Positions 7,151 through 13,626 are shown, counted from the stretch's first letter. The stretch: 14,700 nt of DNA from Bacillota bacterium (GCA_023428655.1 JAEYXC010000449.1:1-14700); one strand, 5' to 3'. A program made the numbers and translations. Notes: generated from the sequence alone by a model not told the origin.

Positions 7151-7906
7151 TTAGAATTCGATATTACGGTAATCCTTGGGATCGATTTTCTTTAACATCA
7201 GCATCTCTTCTCTCGTAGGAAGCTTCGTGTATTCCAGCTTAGAATACTTCACCTCAAAGGCTGTATTTGCCACCACCTCCTCCAGACTGGAGGTAGGATG
7301 GATCGTATCCAATATAAGCTCACCGGTCTCCAGCTTAAAAATGCATAGGGGTGTCACAATACGGTCAATATTCCCCCTGGTGGTAACAAAATCCACCTTA
7401 TCAACAAAGGTCCTCTTATCATGCTTTGTTCTCCAGATAATTGCCCGCTTTGTCGTCGGAATTAACACCGCACTTCCTGCACCGCCCGGCATTCTCACCT
7501 TTGGTTTATGATAATCACCGATCACGGAAGCATTCACATTACCATGAACGTCAAACTGTATCCCACTTAAGAAGGCAACCTCCAATCCCCCTCTCATGGA
7601 CAGGTCAAACACCTCCGCCAGCGGAAATTCCGCTACGCATTGTTCGAACAGCTCCGCACCTGCACTGGTGTATTTCTGAAGATTTCTCGGCTTTGGGTCT
7701 ACACCACCGGGAATATTGAGATGTACCGCATTGGGTGCATGGAGGGCTTTTGCCAGTCGTAGTGCAATCATTGGCATATGGGATGAAACTCCGTGAAATA
7801 CCTTATCATTATCCTGGATTAGTCTTGCCATGGAGCAGATCATAATATCGGATGGTCGATATTGCTCCGCATTGTAACGACCAAATTCCTTCGCCATCTC
7901 TACCAT
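7151..7906 (-). CDS. GctB/IpdB-like beta subunit of the CoA-transferase fold, catalytic Glu absent
   Basis: A 251-residue family I CoA-transferase-fold subunit resembling glutaconate CoA-transferase subunit B, including SGIQFDVHGNVNASVIGDYH, KRTFVDKVDFVT and TIHPTSS. In true family I transferases the beta subunit carries a glutamate that forms the glutamyl-CoA intermediate (ExG motif; VESG in GctB of Acidaminococcus). Here the aligned segment after LHAPN reads AVHLNIPGGVDP (60-71), placing Ile65 where the Glu should be. The same loss is known in IpdB of the IpdAB ring-opening CoA hydrolase, so the pair may be a hydrolase or lyase rather than a transferase. The ATG at 7906 overlaps the TGA of the alpha gene by one base (TGATG), implying translational coupling and a heteromer. 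An internal ATG further downstream (residue 4) is possible. Confidence 0.88.
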   Translation of the reverse strand: MVEMAKEFGRYNAEQYRPSDIMICSMARLIQDNDKVFHGVSSHMPMIALRLAKALHAPNAVHLNIPGGVDPKPRNLQKYTSAGAELFEQCVAEFPLAEVFDLSMRGGLEVAFLSGIQFDVHGNVNASVIGDYHKPKVRMPGGAGSAVLIPTTKRAIIWRTKHDKRTFVDKVDFVTTRGNIDRIVTPLCIFKLETGELILDTIHPTSSLEEVVANTAFEVKYSKLEYTKLPTREEMLMLKKIDPKDYRNIEF

Positions 7907-8727
7907 CACCTCACCATCCCTTTGCTCTCTCTTAATTGATACTTATTCAAAAATTCGTCTAAGTCAGCCATATCCTTAATCATCTTAAAGTCATCCAGCT
8001 GCTTCCGGTCAATGTCGTACTTGGACGGACACGAACAGGGCGCGGCACCCTTAGGTGCATGAACCACCGCATTAACCAAGAAATGTGGAATATCCGCCTT
8101 TTCCGATGAAAACACAAATTTACTTTCCGGTACAATGGTTTCCGCTGATAGGATGACCTTTTTGGCAGCTCTGCTAAATAATACATCCTCGAATTTCGGT
8201 CCGATTATTCTGGCATTTCCGTTGATATCCGCTTCCTGTACATGAATCAACGCAACATCCGGTACCAATGCCTTTACCACGGTAATCATTTCATTCGAAA
8301 ACGGATCCTCGATTCGTTTAAAATAGTCATTCACCTCAATTAAATCACTGATTTGGAGCCCCTTGACCGGCATAAAGCCAATTCCCATGCTTGCTGCTCG
8401 AAGTGCAGATATCACTGTGTAGCAGGCATGCTCGTTCCCCTTCACCTCACCGCTCTGAACGGCCTTTCGATAAAAGCCGGCAAGGGAATATTCTGTCTCA
8501 TAGCTGATAAAGCCAGCATCCACACTGCTGACACAGCCTGCCAGACAGAGTAAATCCACATCCATGGCACCGGCCGTCTTCACCAAACGTAGATTTTTCT
8601 TTTTCTGCCTTGCTATCTCATAAACCAAAGCCATTGGCGCACGGTGCAGCACATTGCCGCCGATACCTACCATGTCCTGATCCCGTATGAGCTCCACCGC
8701 TTGGCTGAGTGACATTAACTTATTCAT
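7906..8727 (-). CDS. GctA/IpdA-like alpha subunit of the CoA-transferase fold
   Basis: A 273-residue alpha subunit, matching the GctA/IpdA size. The N-terminus MNKLMSLSQAVELIRDQDMVGIGG is the usual first strand-loop; SVDAGFISYETEYSLAGFYRKAV (68-90) matches the family's segment preceding the active site, with Glu77 and Glu79; VALIHVQEADINGNARI is the conserved core. A proline- and cysteine-containing stretch near the C-terminus (APKGAAPCSCPSKY) is also typical. I chose the ATG at 8727 because AGGAGG (8733-8738) lies 5 nt upstream; a longer frame upstream has no ribosome binding site and would overlap the flavoprotein gene. It begins 19 nt after that gene and is fused by a one-base overlap to the beta gene. 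A CoA ester is the expected substrate; transfer versus hydrolysis is open because the beta subunit lacks its glutamate. Confidence 0.9.
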   Translation of the reverse strand: MNKLMSLSQAVELIRDQDMVGIGGNVLHRAPMALVYEIARQKKKNLRLVKTAGAMDVDLLCLAGCVSSVDAGFISYETEYSLAGFYRKAVQSGEVKGNEHACYTVISALRAASMGIGFMPVKGLQISDLIEVNDYFKRIEDPFSNEMITVVKALVPDVALIHVQEADINGNARIIGPKFEDVLFSRAAKKVILSAETIVPESKFVFSSEKADIPHFLVNAVVHAPKGAAPCSCPSKYDIDRKQLDDFKMIKDMADLDEFLNKYQLRESKGMVR

Positions 8728-8732
8728 GCGAT

Positions 8733-8738
8733 CCTCCT
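8733..8738 (-). promoter_or_regulatory. Ribosome binding site fixing the 8727 start
   Basis: Consensus AGGAGG on the minus strand, 5 nt before the ATG at 8727. It rules out the start codon of a longer in-frame reading (from 8808) that would overlap the preceding gene by about 60 nt. Confidence 0.8.
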
Positions 8739-8746
8739 CTATACAG

Positions 8747-10078
8747 CTACTTTGCGATATTGCATGCGATCTGAATGGCATCCCATACACCGGCAAAGGG
8801 AGGGGCATAAGCCAGATCGGTCATCCCCAGCTCCTCCGTTGTCATTCCGGCATGGATCGCAACAGCAAAGGTATCTATTCTCAAAACAGCACCCTTTTGG
8901 CCACAGGCCTGAGCACCCAGTATTTTGTGAGTTCCCTCTTCATAGATTAATTTAATGGTAATCGGCGTCGGATTTGGATAGTAGGCCGGATGATCATTCG
9001 CCTGGACAACAACCGTTTTATATTTTTTCTTTAACCGCTTTGCATCGGCCTCACCAAGTCCGGTTCTACCTAGCTCCAAGTTACACACCTTTATGGCCGC
9101 TGAACCTAATGCACCGATAAATTTCTGATGCTCACCCACAATATTAGCCCCGGCAATTCGACCGCATTTATTCGCCACGGTACCAAGAGCCAGATAGCTG
9201 TCCTCTTCCATTATTTCGTTATATACCATAATGCAGTCCCCTGCAGCATAAATATCCTCCACAGAGGTTCTCAGCTCACGATCCACAAGTATGGCACCGT
9301 TTTTAGCCATGCGGATACCGGTATCCTTAAGAAAAGCAGTGCTTGGACGTACTCCAACGGAAACAATAACAAGATCCGTATCATAAATCCCCTGATCGGT
9401 CTCAATCTTACTTACGGCTGTCATCCCATGAAAGGCCTTTACCTTCTCCTTCAGATGGACCTTGACCCCGTGCTTTTTGATTTCATTCAGCGCAAGCTCT
9501 GATAGCTCTGCATCAAAGGGGGTCAGAATTCGCTCCGCGGCCTCTACTAATCGAACCTCCTTACCGAGATTCAAAAACGCTTCCACACATTCAATTCCAA
9601 TATAGCCACCACCTACTATCGTTACCCTTTTGATTTCCGGTCTTCCTGCATACTCCTTTAGAAAAATACCATCCTCCAGGGTCTTCAAAACATGAACCCC
9701 CATCAGCTGTGTTCCGGGAAATGGAGGTACGATGGATGCTGCTCCGGTAGCAATCATCAGCTTGTCATATCGATCAATGAACATGGCACCATCCTGACTG
9801 TTTCGGACGAAGACCTGTTTCTTTTCCACATCGAGTTTTACAACCTCATGATGTAAGAAGGTTTGAATACCCGCTTCTGTAAATTTCTCCTGGGTTCGTG
9901 CAATCATACGTCGATAGTCATCATTAAAATCACCTACGTAATACGGAAGACCACAGGCACCGTAGGAAAGAAAACCACCCTTTTCATATACCACTACCTC
10001 CGCTGTCTTATCCATTCTGGCAATCTTAGATGCCGCCGACATACCAGCTGCAACGCCACCTATAATAATTACTCTCAT
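8747..10078 (-). CDS. CoA-disulfide reductase / NADH oxidase family flavoprotein
   Basis: A 443-residue pyridine nucleotide-disulfide oxidoreductase, full length for the family. The FAD-binding N-terminus is VIIIGGVAAGMSAA (3-16), the single redox cysteine is Cys42 in SYGACGLPYYVG, the NAD(P)-binding loop is IVGGGYIGIE (154-163), and the second FAD motif is YAAGD (277-281). The C-terminal dimerisation domain ends with DLAYAPPFAGVWDAI. GGVAAGMSAA in place of a His-containing N-terminal loop favours CoA-disulfide reductase over water-forming NADH oxidase, but the two cannot be fully separated by eye. In a BMC operon it could keep CoA reduced or re-oxidise NADH; it would then feed the acylating aldehyde dehydrogenase. 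It has no PduS-type Fe-S or RnfC domain. GGAG lies 5 nt before the ATG. It follows the solute-binding-like gene by about 58 nt. Confidence 0.9.
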   Translation of the reverse strand: MRVIIIGGVAAGMSAASKIARMDKTAEVVVYEKGGFLSYGACGLPYYVGDFNDDYRRMIARTQEKFTEAGIQTFLHHEVVKLDVEKKQVFVRNSQDGAMFIDRYDKLMIATGAASIVPPFPGTQLMGVHVLKTLEDGIFLKEYAGRPEIKRVTIVGGGYIGIECVEAFLNLGKEVRLVEAAERILTPFDAELSELALNEIKKHGVKVHLKEKVKAFHGMTAVSKIETDQGIYDTDLVIVSVGVRPSTAFLKDTGIRMAKNGAILVDRELRTSVEDIYAAGDCIMVYNEIMEEDSYLALGTVANKCGRIAGANIVGEHQKFIGALGSAAIKVCNLELGRTGLGEADAKRLKKKYKTVVVQANDHPAYYPNPTPITIKLIYEEGTHKILGAQACGQKGAVLRIDTFAVAIHAGMTTEELGMTDLAYAPPFAGVWDAIQIACNIAK

Positions 10079-10136
10079 AATAGCTCCAGTCCGCCCTTCT
10101 CAGGGCTAGCATAATTGTTCAGCCATAATCATTATC

Positions 10137-11258
10137 CTAGTCCATGCTGTTAATTCGATACTCTGCGTCCGCCATAGCTTCCCTAGCAGACTTTCGGCCC
10201 GCAAAGGCGTTTGCTATCTCCTCATACAACACACCGTTTTTATCACCGGCACCTGATATATTCGGGAGAGGTTTTGCATGTTCAATCATGTTAAGCTGAC
10301 ATTCATACCAGGGATACTGAGCTCTTCCCTCGATATAACTCCCTCTTCTTACCGGTGCACCGCTACAGCCTCCGGCAAGCTTATCCACCTCGGGAGAACG
10401 AAGGAAACGAAGCAGCTCCTGCGCCTCTTCCTTCTTCCTGCTGTTGGCACTGATTGCAAAGGACCAGGTAACATTCCAGGCAGTTTCAAGAGTGGCAAAG
10501 CCCAAATCCTCTCTCTCTTCACATTCCTCGTTATACACGACACCGAGCTGACCACTCCAAGTAATTGCCATAGCCGCTTGCTTCTTCTGTATCGCCTGTG
10601 CCACCTGTTCATTACCATAGGTATCCGTATCGGAGGGGGCATATTGTCTAAGCTCAAGATATGCCTCAAGTCCCTGAATCACTTCCGGGTTATTACAGGT
10701 TGCTGCAAGGCTATCGGTATCATAGACGTCCCGTCCCTGCATTCGAAGAAAGGGAAGTGCATCCGTAAATATTTCGGAGGAATGCGCTTTCATGACGATG
10801 GCCTTCCTCTCATTCCCCTCTCCAAGACTTTTTGCAATTTGAATGTATTCCTCGGGCGTAATGACATTTCCCGGTAACCGTCCATACTTCTCCTTCATTA
10901 TACTTTTCCGATAAGCAATCATATGCCCATCACAAAAGGAGGGAGAGAGATATGTGGTTCCTTCATAGCTCATTTCCTGAAGAATTGTTGGCAAAATATC
11001 CTCAGCCTCCAGCTCAATCGCGGCCAAATAGCCCTTCTTGGCAAAATCCCTCAACCACAAATGACCGGCTATCATAATGACATCATAATGCGCTTTATTG
11101 TCAAAGACCTCCAGCATCGTCTTATAGTAAGCTTCCCAAGGTACAATATCAAACTGAACCACTGTACCAAAATTCTTTAGAATATTATGCTTTGTATCAA
11201 CATAAACCGCAACGGCAGGGTCGGCTACCGCTAAAACCTTAATTACCGTATTGTTCAT
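10137..11258 (-). CDS. Solute-binding-protein homologue (family 1) without signal peptide
   Basis: A 373-residue protein with the periplasmic-binding-protein fold of extracellular solute-binding family 1. Recognisable segments are YDVIMIAGHLWLRDFAKKGYL (58-78), the hinge-like YLSPSFCDGHMIAYRKSIMKEKYG (103-126), KKQAAMAITWSGQLG (225-239) and GGCSGAPVRR near the C-terminus. The N-terminus MNNTVIKVLAVADPAV goes straight into the first beta strand: there is no hydrophobic signal sequence and no lipobox Cys, and AGGAGG 6 nt before the ATG at 11258 fixes this start. It should therefore be cytoplasmic, which is unusual for the family. No ABC sugar permease or ATPase is adjacent; it sits between eutN and a flavoprotein in a BMC operon. 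A cytosolic ligand sensor, carrier or BMC cargo are all possible; none is shown. Confidence 0.85.
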   Translation of the reverse strand: MNNTVIKVLAVADPAVAVYVDTKHNILKNFGTVVQFDIVPWEAYYKTMLEVFDNKAHYDVIMIAGHLWLRDFAKKGYLAAIELEAEDILPTILQEMSYEGTTYLSPSFCDGHMIAYRKSIMKEKYGRLPGNVITPEEYIQIAKSLGEGNERKAIVMKAHSSEIFTDALPFLRMQGRDVYDTDSLAATCNNPEVIQGLEAYLELRQYAPSDTDTYGNEQVAQAIQKKQAAMAITWSGQLGVVYNEECEEREDLGFATLETAWNVTWSFAISANSRKKEEAQELLRFLRSPEVDKLAGGCSGAPVRRGSYIEGRAQYPWYECQLNMIEHAKPLPNISGAGDKNGVLYEEIANAFAGRKSAREAMADAEYRINSMD

Positions 11259-11278
11259 TAATATCCTCCTATCCAGAG

Positions 11279-11347
11279 AAAAAGAGCTGTTGCCGAATAC
11301 TTAGAATAAGATTTGTAATCTCTTGACTAGTACTCTTCAACAGCCCT
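11279..11347 (-). terminator. Terminator-like hairpin inside the BMC operon
   Basis: The minus-strand RNA pairs AGGGCTGTTG (11347-11338) with CAACAGCTCT (11292-11283), 10 bp with one G-U pair, continues with GAGTACT/AGTATTC (11335-11329 with 11301-11295) and a small apical helix (11322-11317 with 11313-11308), then runs into TTTTTCTC. It lies between the eutN stop and the ribosome binding site of the solute-binding-like gene, with only about 20 nt left for any promoter after it. It may be a partial terminator or a regulated attenuator separating shell/pduL from the later genes. Confidence 0.7.
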
Positions 11348-11359
11348 GATCCGTTCATC

Positions 11360-11620
11360 TTACTCTCCAGTTTGCGGCGGTGCATCCACAATTCCAACTA
11401 CAAAAGCATCCAAGGGAGCAGACCTTTCTAACGCATACTGTGTTGTATTATCCGTGGTTATCAGTACCAGCTCGCCGATTCCTGCACCTAAAGTATCCGC
11501 TGCAACGAAGATGTTGGATTTATCACCGTAAAATGGCTCCACAAGCAGCAGCTTATAACCAACCAGATTACTACATTTCCGCGTAGAAACGATTGTACCC
11601 TTTACTGTACCTAATGTCAT
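11360..11620 (-). CDS. eutN: EutN/CcmL family pentameric vertex protein (BMC-P)
   Basis: An 86-residue protein, the typical size of EutN/CcmL/PduN. It shows the family pattern: MTLGTVKGTIVSTRK at the start, LVGYKLLLVEP, FVAADTLGAGIGELVLITTD and AFVVGIVD near the end. Pentamers of this protein close the vertices of the shell. Its ATG overlaps the stop of pduL (ATGA, 11620-11617), implying translational coupling. A strong hairpin follows its stop codon. It is the only BMC-P in the window. Confidence 0.95.
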   Translation of the reverse strand: MTLGTVKGTIVSTRKCSNLVGYKLLLVEPFYGDKSNIFVAADTLGAGIGELVLITTDNTTQYALERSAPLDAFVVGIVDAPPQTGE

Positions 11621-12291
11621 CCTTCTCTCCCTTTCTGCTTTTCATTATCTTTGATTACAGTTACAATTTGTCCCTGTTGAATTTGAAAGGCACTTGCATC
11701 ATCCGTATCTATATGACAATCCAGGGCATAATTGGGGCTGACGCGAATACTTACATTATGTAATATACCGCCCTTATCCCCCTGCACCTGCACCTGTACC
11801 TTCTCTCCATCCTTCACCCGAAAGGCAATTGCGTCCTCCGGAGTCATATGGATATGTCGGTCAGCAATGATGACCCCCTTTGATAGGGTAACCTCGCCTT
11901 TGGGACCTCGCAGAATAATCCCGGGCGTCGAATCAATATCACCGGAGGTCTTGACCGGTGGATTCACACCTAGCTTTCTCGCATCGGATCTTGCAACCTC
12001 AATCTGAGTACGAGGACGTTCCGGGCCAAGCACTCTTACCTTCTCAATCGTCCCCTTGGGACCTACCAAATCCACCGTTTCATTCGCAGCGAACTGCCCC
12101 GGTTGGCTTAATGGTTTAAAATGGGTCAATTGATATCCTTGTCCAAACAACCGATCTACATGCTCCCTGGTTAGGTGGACATGCCTGGCAGAAATGCCTA
12201 CCGGTACCTCCGTCTTAACTTCCTGATATTTATGTAGATTTTCAATTACAAGTCTAGTTACGACCTCAATTAACTCTTTGTTGTAGACCAT
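11617..12291 (-). CDS. pduL: PduL-type phosphotransacylase of the microcompartment
   Basis: A 224-residue protein with the two-fold PduL architecture. First half: VGISARHVHLT (31-41) with His37 and His39, KPLSQPGQFAANETV (59-73) and RPRTQIEVARSDAR (92-105). Second half: IIADRHIHMTPEDA (141-154) with His146 and His148, and CHIDTDDASAF (192-202) with His193. The His residues match the family's zinc ligands. It converts acyl-CoA and phosphate to acyl-phosphate and CoA, releasing CoA for the aldehyde dehydrogenase inside the shell. The first 20 residues (MVYNKELIEVVTRLVIENLH) form a likely amphipathic helix, which in BMC PduLs acts as an encapsulation peptide. AGAGG precedes the ATG by 8 nt. The stop overlaps the eutN start. 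It lies 64 nt after a BMC-H gene. Confidence 0.96.
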   Translation of the reverse strand: MVYNKELIEVVTRLVIENLHKYQEVKTEVPVGISARHVHLTREHVDRLFGQGYQLTHFKPLSQPGQFAANETVDLVGPKGTIEKVRVLGPERPRTQIEVARSDARKLGVNPPVKTSGDIDSTPGIILRGPKGEVTLSKGVIIADRHIHMTPEDAIAFRVKDGEKVQVQVQGDKGGILHNVSIRVSPNYALDCHIDTDDASAFQIQQGQIVTVIKDNEKQKGREG

Positions 12292-12318
12292 ATCCTCAAC
12301 CTCTACTTCCTATAAAAC

Positions 12319-12356
12319 CATACCGTATCGTAAAATATCGGTAAGCTTATGCTTAC
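12319..12356 (-). repeat. Two consecutive small hairpins between a BMC-H gene and pduL
   Basis: GTAAGC-ttat-GCTTAC (12341-12356, + strand) is a perfect 6-bp stem overlapping the BMC-H stop codon. It is directly followed, in the direction of transcription, by TACCG/CGGTA with a 13-nt loop. A weak T-rich run (TTTTAT) follows. They may stabilise or process the mRNA; terminator strength looks low. Confidence 0.4.
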
Positions 12357-12673
12357 TATTTAATCAACGGAAGGATGGAGGAAACTCCGTTATGAGGTCT
12401 CGGGATTACATGTACAGCAACCAGTTCACCGAGTCTTGAAGCAGCTTCCTGACCTGCTTCGGTAGCAGCCTTTACTGCCCCTACATCACCCTGTACTAAC
12501 ACGGTTACTAAACCGGAGCCGATTTTTTCAGTTCCAACCAATTCTACCGCTGCAGCCTTAAGCATGGCATCCGCAGCTTCTATGGAGGCAACAAGACCCC
12601 TGGTTTCAATCAAGCCCAGTGCCTGCATACCTGATTTTTTTACCGCTTTTCCTTCTGTATTTTCTGTTGCCAT
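12356..12673 (-). CDS. Canonical BMC-H shell protein with N-terminal extension
   Basis: A 105-residue hexameric shell protein of the PduA/PduJ/EutM type. The BMC domain (17-105) includes ALGLIETRGLVASIEAADAMLKAA, the pore loop EKIGSGL and the ending VHVIPRPH. It is preceded by a hydrophilic 15-residue extension (MATENTEGKAVKKSG) that canonical BMC-H proteins lack. The start at 12673 is supported by AAAGGCGG just upstream. By hand count it differs from the BMC-H at 12995-13267 at about 14 of 88 aligned positions, so the two are recent paralogues. Such hexamers tile the shell facets, and the KIGSG pore admits small polar metabolites. Confidence 0.96.
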   Translation of the reverse strand: MATENTEGKAVKKSGMQALGLIETRGLVASIEAADAMLKAAAVELVGTEKIGSGLVTVLVQGDVGAVKAATEAGQEAASRLGELVAVHVIPRPHNGVSSILPLIK

Positions 12674-12688
12674 TATGTTACCGCCTTT

Positions 12689-12979
12689 CTATTTGCCAAT
12701 CAGATCTAAAAGTTTAATAATCTGTGGATGCGGATTACTAATCGTTACCGCAACCTTTAGGTTATCATTGCCAATCAAGTCTCCGGCTGCATTTGCGGCT
12801 TCAATCGTCGCATTCACAGCAGAGGTTTCACCAGCTACAATGGTATGTACCATTTTGCCGCCAAGTAATTTCTGGCAGCTTACAACCTCTACGTCCGCGG
12901 CCTTTAGCATCGCATCCAGTACAACAATCGAGTTTGCCAGATGACTTACTTCAACTACGCCAATTGCGTTCATTTTCAA
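12689..12979 (-). CDS. Divergent BMC-H shell protein with altered pore
   Basis: A 96-residue single-domain BMC protein. The fold is clear (AIGVVEVSHLANSIVVLDAMLKAADVEVVSCQK, then AGETSAVNATIEAANAAGD), but the pore segment reads KLLGGKMV instead of KIGSG, and the usual EAADAM helix becomes VVLDAM. The C-terminus (NPHPQIIKLLDLIGK) keeps the shell-protein pattern. It sits between the two near-identical canonical BMC-H genes. The start is probably TTG at 12979: AAGGGG (12993-12988) is 8 nt upstream of it, versus 14 nt upstream of the ATG at 12973. The products differ by two residues only. Confidence 0.9.
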   Translation of the reverse strand: MKMNAIGVVEVSHLANSIVVLDAMLKAADVEVVSCQKLLGGKMVHTIVAGETSAVNATIEAANAAGDLIGNDNLKVAVTISNPHPQIIKLLDLIGK

Positions 12980-12987
12980 TTTTGCAG

Positions 12988-12993
12988 CCCCTT
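12988..12993 (-). promoter_or_regulatory. Ribosome binding site favouring a TTG start
   Basis: AAGGGG on the minus strand, 8 nt before TTG (12979) and 14 nt before ATG (12973). The spacing favours the TTG codon for this shell protein. Confidence 0.5.
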
Positions 12994-12994
12994 A

Positions 12995-13267
12995 CTATTT
13001 GATTGCCGGAAGAATCTTCGCGATGTCCGCATGAGGTCTGGGAATCACATGTACTGCAACCAATTCACCAAGTCTGGAGGCTGCTTCCTGACCGGACTCT
13101 GTAGCCGCCTTTACAGCACCAACCTCACCCTTTACAATAACTGTTACTAAACCGGAACCAATCTTCTCTGTTCCTACTAATTCTACATCTGCTGCCTTAA
13201 GCATAGCATCTGCTGCCTCTATTGATGCTGTTAAACCTCTTGTTTCAATCATTCCAATTGCCGACAT
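12995..13267 (-). CDS. Canonical BMC-H shell protein (PduA/PduJ/EutM type)
   Basis: A 90-residue hexameric shell protein: MSAIGMIETRGLTASIEAADAMLKAAD, pore loop EKIGSGLV, AVKAATESGQEAASRLGELVAVHVIPRPH. The start at 13267 is set by GGAGG 8 nt upstream (13280-13276); an in-frame ATG five codons earlier overlaps that site and is unlikely. It lies 23 nt after the preceding divergent BMC-H gene and 15 nt before the next one. Along with the paralogue at 12356-12673 it probably makes the bulk of the facets. Confidence 0.97.
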   Translation of the reverse strand: MSAIGMIETRGLTASIEAADAMLKAADVELVGTEKIGSGLVTVIVKGEVGAVKAATESGQEAASRLGELVAVHVIPRPHADIAKILPAIK

Positions 13268-13275
13268 AATAATTA

Positions 13276-13280
13276 CCTCC
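13276..13280 (-). promoter_or_regulatory. Ribosome binding site fixing the 13267 start
   Basis: GGAGG on the minus strand, 8 nt before the ATG at 13267. The in-frame ATG at 13282 overlaps it, so the longer form is rejected. Confidence 0.8.
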
Positions 13281-13290
13281 ATATAATTTT

Positions 13291-13626
13291 TTATTTACTT
13301 CTTTTTTTATTTTTATCATTCATTTTAACCTTAGTGATACGTGCGAGTTTTTCAACGCCCTCGTAGGGCAGTTCAATCATTGCTGTAATGATCTCTTTTC
13401 TATCATTAAATCTAAGAGCAGCCTCTTCTGCTACTTCAATTGCTACCTTTACATCGGAAATGCTGCCTTCGAATTTAACCTGAGCGGTTAATGGTATAAA
13501 AGCACTTGTATCCTTGGGATTTATGGTATCAATACCTAGTATCTTGATATCTGCTGCCTTACAGGCCTTATCCATCGCATACAGTAGGGCTCCATATCCT
13601 GCACACTCTAAAAATCCAATCGCCAT
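13291..13626 (-). CDS. Divergent BMC-H shell protein with basic C-terminal tail
   Basis: A 111-residue single-domain BMC protein. The first half is recognisable (MAIGFLECAGYGALLYAMDKACKAADIKILGID), with the second helix as VAIEVAEEAALRF. The pore region is strongly changed: the GSG loop is replaced by NPKDTSAFIPLTAQ (about 37-50), and ECAGYGALLYAMD replaces ETRGLxAAIEAAD. The C-terminus carries a Lys/Arg-rich tail (KVKMNDKNKKRSK) beyond the domain. GAGG precedes the ATG at 13626 by about 7 nt. The gene follows the aldehyde dehydrogenase by 105 nt and is the first shell gene in the window. It may give a shell hexamer with different permeability or a cargo-binding tail; this is inference. Confidence 0.9.
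   Translation of the reverse strand: MAIGFLECAGYGALLYAMDKACKAADIKILGIDTINPKDTSAFIPLTAQVKFEGSISDVKVAIEVAEEAALRFNDRKEIITAMIELPYEGVEKLARITKVKMNDKNKKRSK

Noticed and set aside
10278..10877. 199-codon open frame on the + strand
   Set aside because: It lies wholly antisense to the well-supported solute-binding-like gene, has no ribosome binding site, and its translation looks like no protein family.
11279..11347. ANTAR (EutV) antitermination target
   Set aside because: A terminator-like stem is present, but I do not see the pair of short hexaloop hairpins typical of ANTAR substrates.
12564..12944. 126-codon open frame on the + strand rich in Ala, Ser and Thr
   Set aside because: It is the complement of two overlapping BMC-H genes; the composition reflects their Ala-rich helices read backwards.
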